Of a stretch of 64,000 bases of DNA, positions 16,985-25,257 are shown one piece after another (within the stretch, counting starts at the first letter, position 1; each line of letters starts with the position of its first letter). Below the pieces are notes generated by a model, which was given only the letters and a program-made list of their open reading frames with translations, made no database searches and was not told the DNA's origin. Made by a program: the position numbers and the translations under genes. The DNA is taken from contig NZ_BCQS01000007.1 of NCBI RefSeq assembly GCF_001552195.1, forward strand, positions 272,373 through 336,372. Direction: 5' to 3'. The DNA comes from Actinomadura latina NBRC 106108 (lineage in GTDB: Bacteria; Actinomycetota; Actinomycetes; Streptosporangiales; Streptosporangiaceae).

Positions 16985-17074
16985 GCGCGCAGTGTAACCA
17001 GCGGGTGAACGCGTGCCAAGTGGCAGTGGACGAATTCTGTCGTAAGCTGAATCATGTCTGGATGTGACCTCAGG

Positions 17075-17103
17075 CAGTTGACGACAACTGTCATGGCATG
17101 ACA
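17075..17103. promoter_or_regulatory. Two adjoining palindromes, probable TetR operators
   Basis: CAGTTG-ACGA-CAACTG at 17075-17090 has perfect 6-bp arms. TGTCATG-G-CATGACA at 17089-17103 has perfect 7-bp arms. The two share their junction bases and lie between the divergent tetR start (16984) and the MFS start (17135). Either could be the repressor site controlling both genes. Confidence 0.65.
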
Positions 17104-17134
17104 CTTTGAACCCCAGTCAAGCCGGAGGTCGATC

Positions 17135-18754
17135 ATGACTCACTTGCAGGGCGCCGGAACACTCGAACCCGGCGCCGTCCACGCCCCCCCGCGCGACCGG
17201 GCGCGGGCCCTCCCATCAAGACCGGGGCACGGGCACCCGTGGCTCACCCTCGTCGCCGTCGCGCTCGGCGTGATGATGGTCGGCCTGGACGCGACCGTCG
17301 TGTCCATCGCCAACCCCGCGATCGCCAAGGACCTCGGCGCGAGCCTGTCCGGCCTGCAGTGGGTGACCAACGCCTACCTGCTGGCGCTCGCCGTCACGCT
17401 GATCCCCGCCGGGAAGATCGCCGACCGGTTCGGACGCAAGCGGACGTTCCTCGCCGGGGTGATCGGGTTCGCCGTCTCCTCCCTGCTCATCGGGCTGTCC
17501 GGCGGGCTCGGGATGGTGATCTTCTGGCGGGTCGTGCAGGGCTTCGCGGGCGCGCTGCTGCAGCCCGCCAGCCTCGCCATCCTGCGCAACACCTTCCCCG
17601 CCGAGCGACTCAACACCGCGATCGGCATCTGGGGCTCCACCGTCGGCATCTCGATCGCGGGCGGCCCGATCGTGGCCGGACTGCTGGTCGAGAACGTCAA
17701 CTGGGAGTCGGTGTTCTTCCTCAACGCCCCGCTCGGCCTGGTCGCGCTGCTGGTCGGCGCCTGGGTGATCCGCGAGTCGCGGGACGAGGAGGCCGCCGGC
17801 TCGTTCGACCTGCCCGGCGTCGCGCTGCTCAGCGGCGCGCTGTTCGCCCTGGTCTGGGGGCTCATCAAGGCCGGTGAGAACGGGTTCGGGGACGCCGTCC
17901 CGCTGGTGTCGTTCGCCGTGTCCGCCGTGCTGTTCGCCGCGTTCGTCTGGAACGAGCTGCGGGTGGAGCGCCCGCTGCTGCCGCTGGACCTGTTCCGCTC
18001 GGTGTCGCTGTCGGCCGCGACCGGCCTCATCGTCCTCGGCTTCTTCGCGATGTTCGGGACGATCTTCTTCATCACCCTCTACCTGCAGCAGGTGCACGGG
18101 ATGAGCCCGGTGGAGGCCGGTGTCCGGATGCTGCCGATGACCGGCGTGTTCATCGTCGCGTCCCCCATCGCGGGCGCGCTGACCAGCCGGTTCGGACCGC
18201 GCGTGCCGCTGGCCCTCGGGATGGGGTTCACCGCGGTCGCGATGTTCGGCCTGTCCCGCATCGGGGTGGAAGCCCCCTACGTGCAGCTCTGGCCGTGGTT
18301 CGTCCTCGTCGGCCTCGCGTTCGGCATGATCATCGTCGCCGGGACGGAGGCCATCGTCGGCAACGCGCCCGCCCACCTCGCGGGCGTCGCGGGCGGCCTG
18401 CAGCAGACCGCCTCGCAGGTCGGCGGCGTCCTCGGCACGTCCGTGCTGGGCGTGCTGCTGTCGACCAAGGTCGGGGACGTGCTGTTCGGGCGGCTGACGG
18501 ACGCGGGTGTGCCGGCCCCGGCGGCCCAGCGACTGGAAGGCGCGGGCGGGCTCGTGTCGCAGGGCGTCGCGCCCGTCCCGCCGGGCACGCCGGACCAGGC
18601 CGCGGACGCCATCACCACCGGCAGCCACCTCGCGTTCATGGACGGCTTCCAGGAGTCCCTGACCGTCGCGGCGGCGGTCGCGCTCGCCGCCGTCCTCGCG
18701 GCCCTGCTCGTGCGGCGCGGCGGCACCGCGGTCGACGGCGCCGCGGCCGTCTGA
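17135..18754 (+). CDS. MFS transporter, DHA2 (EmrB/QacA) family, 14 TM
   Basis: A 539-residue proton-driven exporter of the 14-helix drug:H+ antiporter family. The first helix carries VGLDATVVSIANPAIAKDL, the DHA2 signature. Motif A is GKIADRFGRKR near residues 90-100, and motif C-like glycines follow in GSTVGISIAGGPIVAG. A 40-residue charged N-terminal tail precedes TM1. ATG 17135 has GGAGGT at 17124-17129. It diverges from a TetR gene, so it is probably induced by its own substrate, likely a hydrophobic antibiotic or dye. The substrate is unknown. Confidence 0.92.
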   Translation: MTHLQGAGTLEPGAVHAPPRDRARALPSRPGHGHPWLTLVAVALGVMMVGLDATVVSIANPAIAKDLGASLSGLQWVTNAYLLALAVTLIPAGKIADRFGRKRTFLAGVIGFAVSSLLIGLSGGLGMVIFWRVVQGFAGALLQPASLAILRNTFPAERLNTAIGIWGSTVGISIAGGPIVAGLLVENVNWESVFFLNAPLGLVALLVGAWVIRESRDEEAAGSFDLPGVALLSGALFALVWGLIKAGENGFGDAVPLVSFAVSAVLFAAFVWNELRVERPLLPLDLFRSVSLSAATGLIVLGFFAMFGTIFFITLYLQQVHGMSPVEAGVRMLPMTGVFIVASPIAGALTSRFGPRVPLALGMGFTAVAMFGLSRIGVEAPYVQLWPWFVLVGLAFGMIIVAGTEAIVGNAPAHLAGVAGGLQQTASQVGGVLGTSVLGVLLSTKVGDVLFGRLTDAGVPAPAAQRLEGAGGLVSQGVAPVPPGTPDQAADAITTGSHLAFMDGFQESLTVAAAVALAAVLAALLVRRGGTAVDGAAAV

Positions 18755-18777
18755 TCGCGCGGGGTTAGGCTGCCGGT

Positions 18778-19437
18778 GTGATCGCTGCGTTCGTGAGGCG
18801 GTACGCGATGCCGCTGACGTTCCTGGGGCTGTTCGCCGCCATCTGGATGGTGCAGGCCCTCGTCCTGCCGCCGGGCGCCCGGCACGCGCTGATCGCCTGG
18901 GCCAGCACCAACCTGTCGAACCTCGCGGTCAACCCGGTCGGGACGATGGTCGCGTCGGCGTTCGTCGCCGAGGGGGCGCAGGGCGTGCTGCTGGTCGTGG
19001 CGGCGATCGGGCTGTTCCCCCTCACCCGGCGGTTCGGGAACCTGCGGGCCGTGGTGCTCGTCGGCGCCTCGCACGTCCTCGGCACCCTCGTCAGCCAGGG
19101 CATCGCGCTCGTGCGGCTGGAGTCCGGCCTGCTGTCGGAGTCCATCCGCACGATCCCCGACGTCGGCCCGTCCTACGTGCTGTGCGCGGCGCTCGTCGCG
19201 GCGTTCCTGTACGGGCGGGGGCGGATGCGGCGGCTGCTGGCGCTCGCCGGCTGGTGCGCGCTCGTGCCCGTCCTGCTGGACGGCCTGCTCGCGCTCCAGG
19301 TCGCCGCCGTCGGGCATCTGACGGCGATGCTGGCGGGCGCGCTGATCGGCGGGCTGCTCCTGCTGCTGGAGCGCCGCCGCGTCGCCGTGCCCGCGGCTCC
19401 GGAGATCGCGCGGCCGGGACCGGTCGCGGGGGCCTGA
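18778..19437 (+). CDS. Rhomboid-like integral membrane protein
   Basis: A 219-residue protein with about six hydrophobic helices. The block GASHVLGTLVSQGIALVRLESG, the segment DVGPSYVLCAALVA and the later VGHLTAMLAGALIGGL recall rhomboid-like actinobacterial membrane proteins, with a serine in PSY near residue 129 and a histidine in GHL near residue 180. The canonical rhomboid GxSG motif is not intact (GPSY), so protease activity is doubtful. It starts at GTG 18778, 23 bases after the MFS gene, and may be cotranscribed. Its stop shares a palindrome with the convergent sigma factor gene. Function unknown. Confidence 0.6.
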   Translation: MIAAFVRRYAMPLTFLGLFAAIWMVQALVLPPGARHALIAWASTNLSNLAVNPVGTMVASAFVAEGAQGVLLVVAAIGLFPLTRRFGNLRAVVLVGASHVLGTLVSQGIALVRLESGLLSESIRTIPDVGPSYVLCAALVAAFLYGRGRMRRLLALAGWCALVPVLLDGLLALQVAAVGHLTAMLAGALIGGLLLLLERRRVAVPAAPEIARPGPVAGA

Positions 19438-19448
19438 CCCCGGGTCAG
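19434..19448. terminator. Palindrome spanning two convergent stop codons
   Basis: CTGACCC-C-GGGTCAG is a perfect 15-base palindrome that contains the TGA of the rhomboid-like gene and, on the other strand, the TGA of the sigma factor gene. It is short and lacks a U-tract, so it is only a possible terminator. Confidence 0.35.
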
Positions 19449-20701
19449 CCCTGCCCCGGCTCCGGGGCCGGGTTGGCGGTGGGGCTCGGGCTCGGCGTCC
19501 CGGAGTCGTCCGCGGGCGGGGTCGACGGGGTGTCCGCCGGCGGCGTGGCGGGCGGCGTCGAGCCGTCGTCCGGCGGAGTCGCCGGGTCGGACGGCGGCGT
19601 GGTCGTCGGGGGAGCGGGGGGAGTGCCGGGCGGCTCCTCCGGCGGGGTGGACGGCTGCTCCGGCCGCGACGGCGTGTCCGACGCGGGCCTCTTCTCCGGG
19701 GACGGCGTGTCCGCGGGAGAGGTCGCGGGCGGAGCGGGCGGCGCCGGCGTCCCGCCCGCCGGGCGCGGCGGGTCGTCGAAGGCGCTGCCGACCGGGTTCT
19801 CGGACGCGGACGGCGTCCCGCCCGTGCCCCGCTCGGAACCGGTGAGGCCGGGCAGCGGGTTCTGCGGCACGCCGCTGGTCCGCGCCGACGCCGGGTGCGT
19901 CTGCCCCTCGCTCGCCGACGGCACCATCGAGGCGGCGTCACCGCCGCCCCTGGCCGCCGGCCAGGAGACGAGCAGGCCGATGACGGCGGCGGCCGACGCG
20001 GCGACTCCCGCGGCGGCGCCGAGACCCTTGGAGACGCCGCCGGAGATGCCGCGCTTCGGGCGCTCCCGGCGCTCGGAGCCGATCACGACGAGAGGGCTCG
20101 GCGAGATCACGCTCGGCAGCGGCCTCGCGGCCTCCTCCGCGCAGGCGGCGAGGACCCGCTCGCGCAGCCCGCCGGGCGCGCGCGCCGGCGCGCGGCGGGC
20201 CAGCAGCTGCGGCAGCCGGCCCTTCTCGAACGCGGCGATCAGGTCGAGCTGCGGCTCGGCGGTGCCGCGCATCAGGATGTCGAGGACGGCCCGCTCCAGC
20301 CGCGTCCGCGCGGCGGCGAGCAGCTGCACGACCGTGTCGGGCGCGATGCCGAGGACGCGGGCGATGTCGTGCGGTTCGAGCCATTCGCCCGCCCACAGCA
20401 GCAGGACCTCGCGGTGGTCGGAGCGCAGCCCGGCGGCGGCGCGCAGCAGCGGGTCGGAGCCGGCGAACGGCGTCCCGCCCCGCGCGGCGATCTCGCCGGT
20501 GAAGGCGCCGCGCTCGGCGCAGGCCGTCCGGGACAGCGAGTACAGCCAGAGCACGCTGTCGCCGCGCGGCGGCTGGTGGACGGCGGCGCCGAACGTGTCG
20601 CCGAGGGCCGCCGCCGCGAGCCGGTCGCCGACGAGCGACCAGCAGTACGCGTACAGGCGGTCGGCGTGCGCGTCGTAGAGCGAGCCCAGGTCCCCGCGCA
20701 T
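19445..20701 (-). CDS. ECF-type sigma factor with C-terminal TM anchor and proline-rich tail
   Basis: A 418-residue protein. Residues 1-65 look like sigma region 2 (LGSLYDAHADRLYAYCWSLVGD). Residues 85-145 look like region 4 with the helix-turn-helix EPHDIARVLGIAPDTVVQLLAAAR. A single membrane helix is near residues 226-247 (LGAAAGVAASAAAVIGLLVSW), followed by a long extracytoplasmic Pro/Thr/Ser-rich tail (residues 270-418, repeated PPADTPS-like units). Region 2 is weakly conserved. This layout suggests a sigma factor tethered to the membrane, perhaps released by proteolysis. ATG 20701 has GGGAGGG upstream. It diverges from egtA. No separate anti-sigma gene is present, so the tail may do that job. 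Confidence 0.75.
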   Translation of the reverse strand: MRGDLGSLYDAHADRLYAYCWSLVGDRLAAAALGDTFGAAVHQPPRGDSVLWLYSLSRTACAERGAFTGEIAARGGTPFAGSDPLLRAAAGLRSDHREVLLLWAGEWLEPHDIARVLGIAPDTVVQLLAAARTRLERAVLDILMRGTAEPQLDLIAAFEKGRLPQLLARRAPARAPGGLRERVLAACAEEAARPLPSVISPSPLVVIGSERRERPKRGISGGVSKGLGAAAGVAASAAAVIGLLVSWPAARGGGDAASMVPSASEGQTHPASARTSGVPQNPLPGLTGSERGTGGTPSASENPVGSAFDDPPRPAGGTPAPPAPPATSPADTPSPEKRPASDTPSRPEQPSTPPEEPPGTPPAPPTTTPPSDPATPPDDGSTPPATPPADTPSTPPADDSGTPSPSPTANPAPEPGQG

Positions 20702-20745
20702 GTGCCCTCCCGTTCCCGTCCGGCGTCCGACTGCTCGGCTGACAC

Positions 20746-20784
20746 GGTGCATACCGCTGATCAATGGTGCATACCGCTGATCAA
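20746..20784. repeat. Two exact 19-bp direct repeats upstream of the sigma factor
   Basis: GGTGCATACCGCTGATCAA occurs at 20746-20764 and again at 20766-20784, one base apart, so the period is 20 bp or about two helical turns. Each copy ends in the palindrome TGATCA. The pair is 45 bases upstream of the sigma factor ATG, where a direct-repeat activator or a duplicated promoter would sit. Confidence 0.85.
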
Positions 20785-20982
20785 CGGACTCTAGCGCCTC
20801 CGGTCCGCGGCTGAGAAGCCCGAGATCGGACAGCGCGTCGAATAGCACGGAAGGTAGTCGTGACGCCTGCGGACGGTGATGTTCACGGAGATTTAAGGAA
20901 TTTCCTGAAAATCGGCGGATTCCTGATGCGGTTCAGCAGGGAAGGATTCGAACTCGCTATCGATTTACGCGAGGAGTCAACG
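20785..20982 (+). promoter_or_regulatory. Relatively AT-rich leader before egtA
   Basis: This 198-base stretch, from the direct repeats to the egtA GTG, has many A/T-rich runs (for example GATTTAAGGAATTTCCTGAA near 20889) and codon use unlike the flanking genes. The egtA frame is open here but does not look translated. It probably carries the egtA promoter and 5' leader. No clear -35/-10 pair could be assigned with confidence. Confidence 0.4.
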
Positions 20983-22191
20983 GTGACGCGTCTGACGGTT
21001 GATGGTGTCTACCAGCACATTCGCGGTGTCTGCTTCAAGACCGGCCCGCCCGGGACGGTGGGTGCGGAGACCGAGTGGTTCGTGGTCGACACCGCCGACA
21101 CCGCCGCCCACGTCCCCGCCGGGCGGGTGCGCGCGCTCGTCGCCGGCGCCGGGCCGCCGGCCGCCGGGAGCAAGATCACCTACGAGCCGGGCGGGCAGCT
21201 CGAACTCAGCTCCGCGCCGTTCCGCGGGCTCGGCGCGCTGCACGCCGCGCTCGGCCGGGACATCGCGCAGGTGCGGGACGCCCTCGCCGCGGACGGGCTG
21301 GCGCTCGCCGGGCACGGCGTCGACCCCGTCCGGCGCCCCCGGTTCCAGGCCGACCACCCCCGCTACGCGTGCATGCGCGACTACTTCCGCGCGGGCGGCT
21401 TCCCGGACGCGGGCCTGGCGATGATGTGCTCGACCGCGTCCGTGCAGGTGAACCTGGACATCGGCGCCGACGACCCGGACGCGTCCCGCCGCTGGCGGCT
21501 CGCGCACTCGCTCGGGCCGGTGCTGGTCGCCGCGTTCGCCAACTCGCCGCTGCGGGCCGGCCGCCGCACCGGGATGCGCTCGTCCCGGCAGGGCATCTGG
21601 ACCGAGCTCGACCCGTGCCGCACCCTGCCCGTCCTGCGGGACGGCGCGGACGGCGACCCGGCCGAGGCGTGGACGCGGTACGCGCTCGACGCCAGGGTCA
21701 TGCTCGTCCAGACGGCCGAGGGCGAGTGGGTGTCCGACCCCGGCATGTCGTTCCTGGAGTGGCTCGCCAAGGGCGAGCCCGGCGAGGACGACCTGGCCTA
21801 CCACCTGTCCACGCTCTTCCCGCCGGTCCGGCCGCGCGGCTGGCTGGAGCTGCGGATGATCGACGCGCCGCCCGGCCGGTACTGGCCCGTCCCCGTCGCC
21901 GTCGCGACGGCGCTGCTGGACGACCCGGCCGCGTCCCGGGCCGCCGAGGCCGCCGCCGAACCGGTCGCGGACCGGTGGGCGGAGGCGACCCGCCGCGGGC
22001 TGTCGGACGCGCCGCTCGCCGCCGCCGCGCTGGCCTGCTTCACGGCCGCCCTCGACGCCCTGCCGGGACTCGGTGCGTCCGGGCTCGTCCCGCTGGTCGA
22101 GGAGTACACCCGACGGTACGTCGAGCAGGGGCGCAGCCCCGCCGACGACACCCCGTCCCCCCTCTCCGAGGAGGAGCAGACATGGCCCTGA
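20983..22191 (+). CDS. egtA: Glutamate-cysteine ligase EgtA (ergothioneine biosynthesis)
   Basis: A 402-residue ATP-dependent ligase that makes gamma-glutamylcysteine, the sulfur donor for ergothioneine. Family blocks are ICFKTGPP-like GVCFKTGPPG near residues 15-24, GAETEWFVVD, TYEPGGQLELSSAP, MMCSTASVQVNLDIG, and WLELRMIDAPP. GTG 20983 is preferred over upstream starts because GAGGAG lies at 20971-20976. The upstream codons are AT-rich and unlike coding sequence, and homology begins near here. It is the first gene of egtABCD and overlaps egtB by 10 bases. Confidence 0.94.
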   Translation: MTRLTVDGVYQHIRGVCFKTGPPGTVGAETEWFVVDTADTAAHVPAGRVRALVAGAGPPAAGSKITYEPGGQLELSSAPFRGLGALHAALGRDIAQVRDALAADGLALAGHGVDPVRRPRFQADHPRYACMRDYFRAGGFPDAGLAMMCSTASVQVNLDIGADDPDASRRWRLAHSLGPVLVAAFANSPLRAGRRTGMRSSRQGIWTELDPCRTLPVLRDGADGDPAEAWTRYALDARVMLVQTAEGEWVSDPGMSFLEWLAKGEPGEDDLAYHLSTLFPPVRPRGWLELRMIDAPPGRYWPVPVAVATALLDDPAASRAAEAAAEPVADRWAEATRRGLSDAPLAAAALACFTAALDALPGLGASGLVPLVEEYTRRYVEQGRSPADDTPSPLSEEEQTWP

Positions 22192-23537
22192 TGAACTCCC
22201 CGGGCCCGATCGGCACTCAGGATGAATCCGCCCTCAAAGAACTGATCGCCGATGAGCTGGGCGCGGTGCGGGACCGCAGCTTCGGCCTCACCACCGAGGT
22301 CCTCGCCGAGAACGACCTCACCGCGCAAGTGTCGCCGCTGATGTCGCCGCTCGTGTGGGATCTCGCCCACGTCGGCAACTACGAGGAACTGTGGCTGCTG
22401 CGCGAGGCGGCGGGCCAGGACGCGATGCGTCCGGAGATCGACGATCTGTACGACGCGTTCGAGCATCCGCGCTCCGAACGGCCGACACTGCCGCTTCTGT
22501 CACCGGAGGAGGCTCGTTCCTACATCGGCACGGTCCGCGCCAAGGTGCTCGACTCACTCTCGTCGGCACGGTTCGACACGGCGAATCCGCTGACCTCGGG
22601 GGGGTTCGTGTACGGGATGGTCGTGCAGCACGAGCACATGCACGACGAGACCATGCTCGCCACCCACCAGTTGCGGAAGGGCGCTCCCGCGCTGCTCGAC
22701 CCCGTGGCCGAGCCCCTCCAGAGACCTGCCGAGGGCTTGGGGGCCGGCGATGTGCTCATCGAGGCGGGCCCGTTCCAGATGGGCACCTCGGACGACCCAT
22801 GGGCGTACGACAACGAACGCCCCGTGCACCTCGTCGACCTGCCCGCCTACTACATCGACGTGGAGCCGGTGTCCAATGCCGCCTACCTCGCCTTCATGGA
22901 GGCCGGCGGCTACGACGACCCGCGATGGTGGGACCCGGCGGGATGGGAGTGGCGCAACGCCGGCGGTAAGCGCGCCCCCGCCTTCTGGGCCCGTGAAGGG
23001 AACCAGTGGGTGCGGCGCCGGTTCGGACGGACGGAACCCGTCCCGCCCGCCGAACCCGTCCAGCACGTGTGCTGGTACGAGGCCGACGCCTACGCGCGGT
23101 GGGCCGGCAAGCGCCTGCCGACCGAGGCCGAGTGGGAGAAGGCCGCCCGCTGGGACCCGGCCACGCAGCACTCAAGGCGCTACCCATGGGGCGAGGTGTA
23201 CGAGGAGGGCCGCGCCAACCTCGGGCAGCGCACGCTGCACCCGGCCGAGAACGGCTCGTACGCGTCGGGTGCCTCCGCCTACGGGGTGAGGCGTCTCCTG
23301 GGGGACGTGTGGGAGTGGACGTCGTCCGACTTCCACGGCTACCCCGGCTTCCGCTCGTTCCCCTACAAGGAGTACTCGGAGGTGTTCTTCGGGCCCGAAT
23401 ACAAGGTTCTGCGCGGCGGCTCCTGGGCGACGCACCCACTCGCCATACGCGGATCCTTCCGCAACTGGGACTACCCCATCCGGCGGCAGATCTTCTCCGG
23501 GTTCCGCTGTGCCCGCACCCCGGGGGAGGACCGCTGA
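22182..23537 (+). CDS. egtB: Hercynine oxygenase / sulfoxide synthase EgtB
   Basis: A 451-residue non-haem iron enzyme that joins hercynine and gamma-glutamylcysteine with O2 to form the sulfoxide. The DinB-like N-terminal domain supplies the three iron histidines: H63 in DLAHVGNYEE, and H150 and H154 in VQHEHMHDETM. The C-terminal formylglycine-generating-enzyme-like domain is clear (GPFQMGTSDDPWAYDNERP, KRLPTEAEWEKAAR, GDVWEWTSSDF, VLRGGSWATHP, RNWDYP). ATG 22182 lies inside the end of egtA, preceded by GAGGAG. It acts with EgtA, EgtC and EgtD encoded alongside. Confidence 0.96.
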   Translation: MALMNSPGPIGTQDESALKELIADELGAVRDRSFGLTTEVLAENDLTAQVSPLMSPLVWDLAHVGNYEELWLLREAAGQDAMRPEIDDLYDAFEHPRSERPTLPLLSPEEARSYIGTVRAKVLDSLSSARFDTANPLTSGGFVYGMVVQHEHMHDETMLATHQLRKGAPALLDPVAEPLQRPAEGLGAGDVLIEAGPFQMGTSDDPWAYDNERPVHLVDLPAYYIDVEPVSNAAYLAFMEAGGYDDPRWWDPAGWEWRNAGGKRAPAFWAREGNQWVRRRFGRTEPVPPAEPVQHVCWYEADAYARWAGKRLPTEAEWEKAARWDPATQHSRRYPWGEVYEEGRANLGQRTLHPAENGSYASGASAYGVRRLLGDVWEWTSSDFHGYPGFRSFPYKEYSEVFFGPEYKVLRGGSWATHPLAIRGSFRNWDYPIRRQIFSGFRCARTPGEDR

Positions 23538-24272
23538 ATGTGCCGCCATCTCGGCTACCTGGGGCCTGAGCAGACCCTCCACTCGCTCATCTACGACGGT
23601 GAGCACTCGCTGGAGACGCAGGCGTACGCGCCGCGCATGACCCAAGGGAACCTGCTGAACGCCGACGGGTTCGGCGTCGGCTGGTACCGGGACGGCGCGC
23701 CCGTCCGGTTCCGCCGCGCCCAGCCGCTCTGGACCGACGCGTCGTTCCGCGAGGTCGCCGGGGCCGTCCGGGCGTCCTGCGCGGTCGCGGCGATCCGGTC
23801 GGCGACGGCCGGGTTCCCCGTGGACGAGTCCTGTGCCCAGCCGTTCCGCGCCGGCCGCCGGCTGTTCAGCCACAACGGCAAGATCGAGGGCTACGGCGGC
23901 GTCGAGGCCAAGCTCCGGGAGCTGGCCGGCGACATCGCCGAGATCCCGGACGCCCGCGCCCCGGTCGACTCGGCGCCGCTGTTCGCGCTCGCCGCCCGGC
24001 AGTGGCGGGACGGCGCGCCGCTCGGCGACGGCCTCGCCGCCGTCGTCGCGGCGATCACCGCGCTCGCCCCCGGCCGCTACAACCTGCTCGCCTCCGACGG
24101 CACGTCCCTCGCCGCCACGACCTGGGGCGACTCCCTGTTCGTCCGGGAGGACGCCGACGCGATCCGGGTCGCGTCCGAGCCGCTCGACGACACCCCCGGG
24201 TGGCGCCGCGTGCCCGACCGCTCCCTCGTCACCGCCGGTCCCGGAACCGGCGTCCGCATCGAAGCCCTGTGA
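23538..24272 (+). CDS. egtC: Gamma-glutamyl-hercynylcysteine sulfoxide hydrolase EgtC
   Basis: A 244-residue class II glutamine amidotransferase-like hydrolase that removes the glutamate from gamma-glutamyl-hercynylcysteine sulfoxide. It begins MCRHLGYLG, so the N-terminal nucleophile cysteine (C2) is exposed after Met removal. Other family motifs are NADGFGVGWY and LFSHNGKIEGY. The start codon is directly adjacent to the egtB stop with no gap. The final C-S lyase EgtE is not found in this window and must be elsewhere or supplied by another PLP lyase. Confidence 0.94.
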   Translation: MCRHLGYLGPEQTLHSLIYDGEHSLETQAYAPRMTQGNLLNADGFGVGWYRDGAPVRFRRAQPLWTDASFREVAGAVRASCAVAAIRSATAGFPVDESCAQPFRAGRRLFSHNGKIEGYGGVEAKLRELAGDIAEIPDARAPVDSAPLFALAARQWRDGAPLGDGLAAVVAAITALAPGRYNLLASDGTSLAATTWGDSLFVREDADAIRVASEPLDDTPGWRRVPDRSLVTAGPGTGVRIEAL

Positions 24273-24300
24273 TGCCGAACTCGCTGAAGGAGAACCACAC

Positions 24301-25254
24301 GTGGATCGGTTCCTGACCGCCGACGACCTCGCCAAGTCGCTCCGCCGGGACGTCCGGGAGGGGCTCACCGGCGCGCCCAAGACCCTGCCGCCCAAGTGGT
24401 TCTACGACGAGCGCGGCAGCGCCCTCTTCGAGCAGATCACCAAGCTGGAGGAGTACTACCCGACCCGGCGCGAACGGGAGATCCTCGTCGCGCACGCGCC
24501 CGGCATCGCCGCCGCCACCGGCGCGAAGACGCTCCTCGAACTCGGCGCCGGCTCGGGGGAGAAGACCCGCCTGCTGCTCGACGCCCTCTCCGGCACGCTC
24601 CGCTCCTACGTGCCGGTGGACGTGAGCGGCGAGTTCCTCGACGGGTCCGCCGCCGGGATCGCCGCCGACCATCCGGGCCTGGCCGTCCGGGCCGTCGTCG
24701 CCGACTACGAGCAGCACCTGCCCCTCCTGCCCGGCGGCGAGCGGCGCCTCATCGCCTTCCTCGGCGGGACGATCGGCAACATGCCGCCCGCCGAGCGGAT
24801 CGGGTTCCTCGGCGGCGTCCGCGCCACCATGGACGACGGCGACTTCCTCCTGCTCGGCGCCGACCTCGTCAAGGACCCCGGGCGCCTCGTCCGCGCCTAC
24901 GACGACGCGGCCGGGATCACCGCCGAGTTCAACCGCAACGTCCTGTACGTGATCAACCGCGAGCTGGACGCCGGGTTCGATCCGGACGCGTTCGAGCACG
25001 TCGCCGTCTGGAACGGGGCGGAGGAGTGGATCGAGATGCGGCTGCGGTCGGTCCGCGACCAGGACGTCCGCATCGGCGGCCTCGACCTGGACATAGCGTT
25101 CGCGGCGGGGGAGGAGATGCGCACCGAGATCTCCGCCAAGTTCCGCCGGGACCGGCTGGCGGCCGAGCTGGGCGCCGCCGGCCTGGAGATCGCCGAGTTC
25201 TGGACCGACCGGGACGGCGACTTCTCCCTCACCCTCGCCGGGCCCGCCGCCTGA
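24301..25254 (+). CDS. egtD: Histidine N-alpha-methyltransferase EgtD
   Basis: A 317-residue SAM-dependent methyltransferase that trimethylates histidine to hercynine. Motifs include LPPKWFYDERGSALFEQITKLEEYYPTR near residues 28-55, LLELGAGSGEKTRLLLDAL for SAM binding near residues 79-97, LIAFLGGTIGN, and FNRNVLYVINRELDA. GTG 24301 has GAAGGAG at 24286-24292 and gives the expected N-terminus (DRFLTADDLAKSLRRDVREGL). It follows egtC after 28 bases and ends 3 bases before the stop of a convergent lipoprotein gene. Confidence 0.96.
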   Translation: MDRFLTADDLAKSLRRDVREGLTGAPKTLPPKWFYDERGSALFEQITKLEEYYPTRREREILVAHAPGIAAATGAKTLLELGAGSGEKTRLLLDALSGTLRSYVPVDVSGEFLDGSAAGIAADHPGLAVRAVVADYEQHLPLLPGGERRLIAFLGGTIGNMPPAERIGFLGGVRATMDDGDFLLLGADLVKDPGRLVRAYDDAAGITAEFNRNVLYVINRELDAGFDPDAFEHVAVWNGAEEWIEMRLRSVRDQDVRIGGLDLDIAFAAGEEMRTEISAKFRRDRLAAELGAAGLEIAEFWTDRDGDFSLTLAGPAA

Positions 25255-25257
25255 CGC

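Noticed and set aside
18778..19437. Rhomboid protease with full catalytic dyad
   Set aside because: The GxSG motif is not intact; only a rhomboid-like fold can be suggested.
20860..20982. In-frame N-terminal extension of egtA from a GTG at 20860
   Set aside because: Codons here are AT-rich and unlike the gene body, and GAGGAG before GTG 20983 gives a better start that matches where homology begins.
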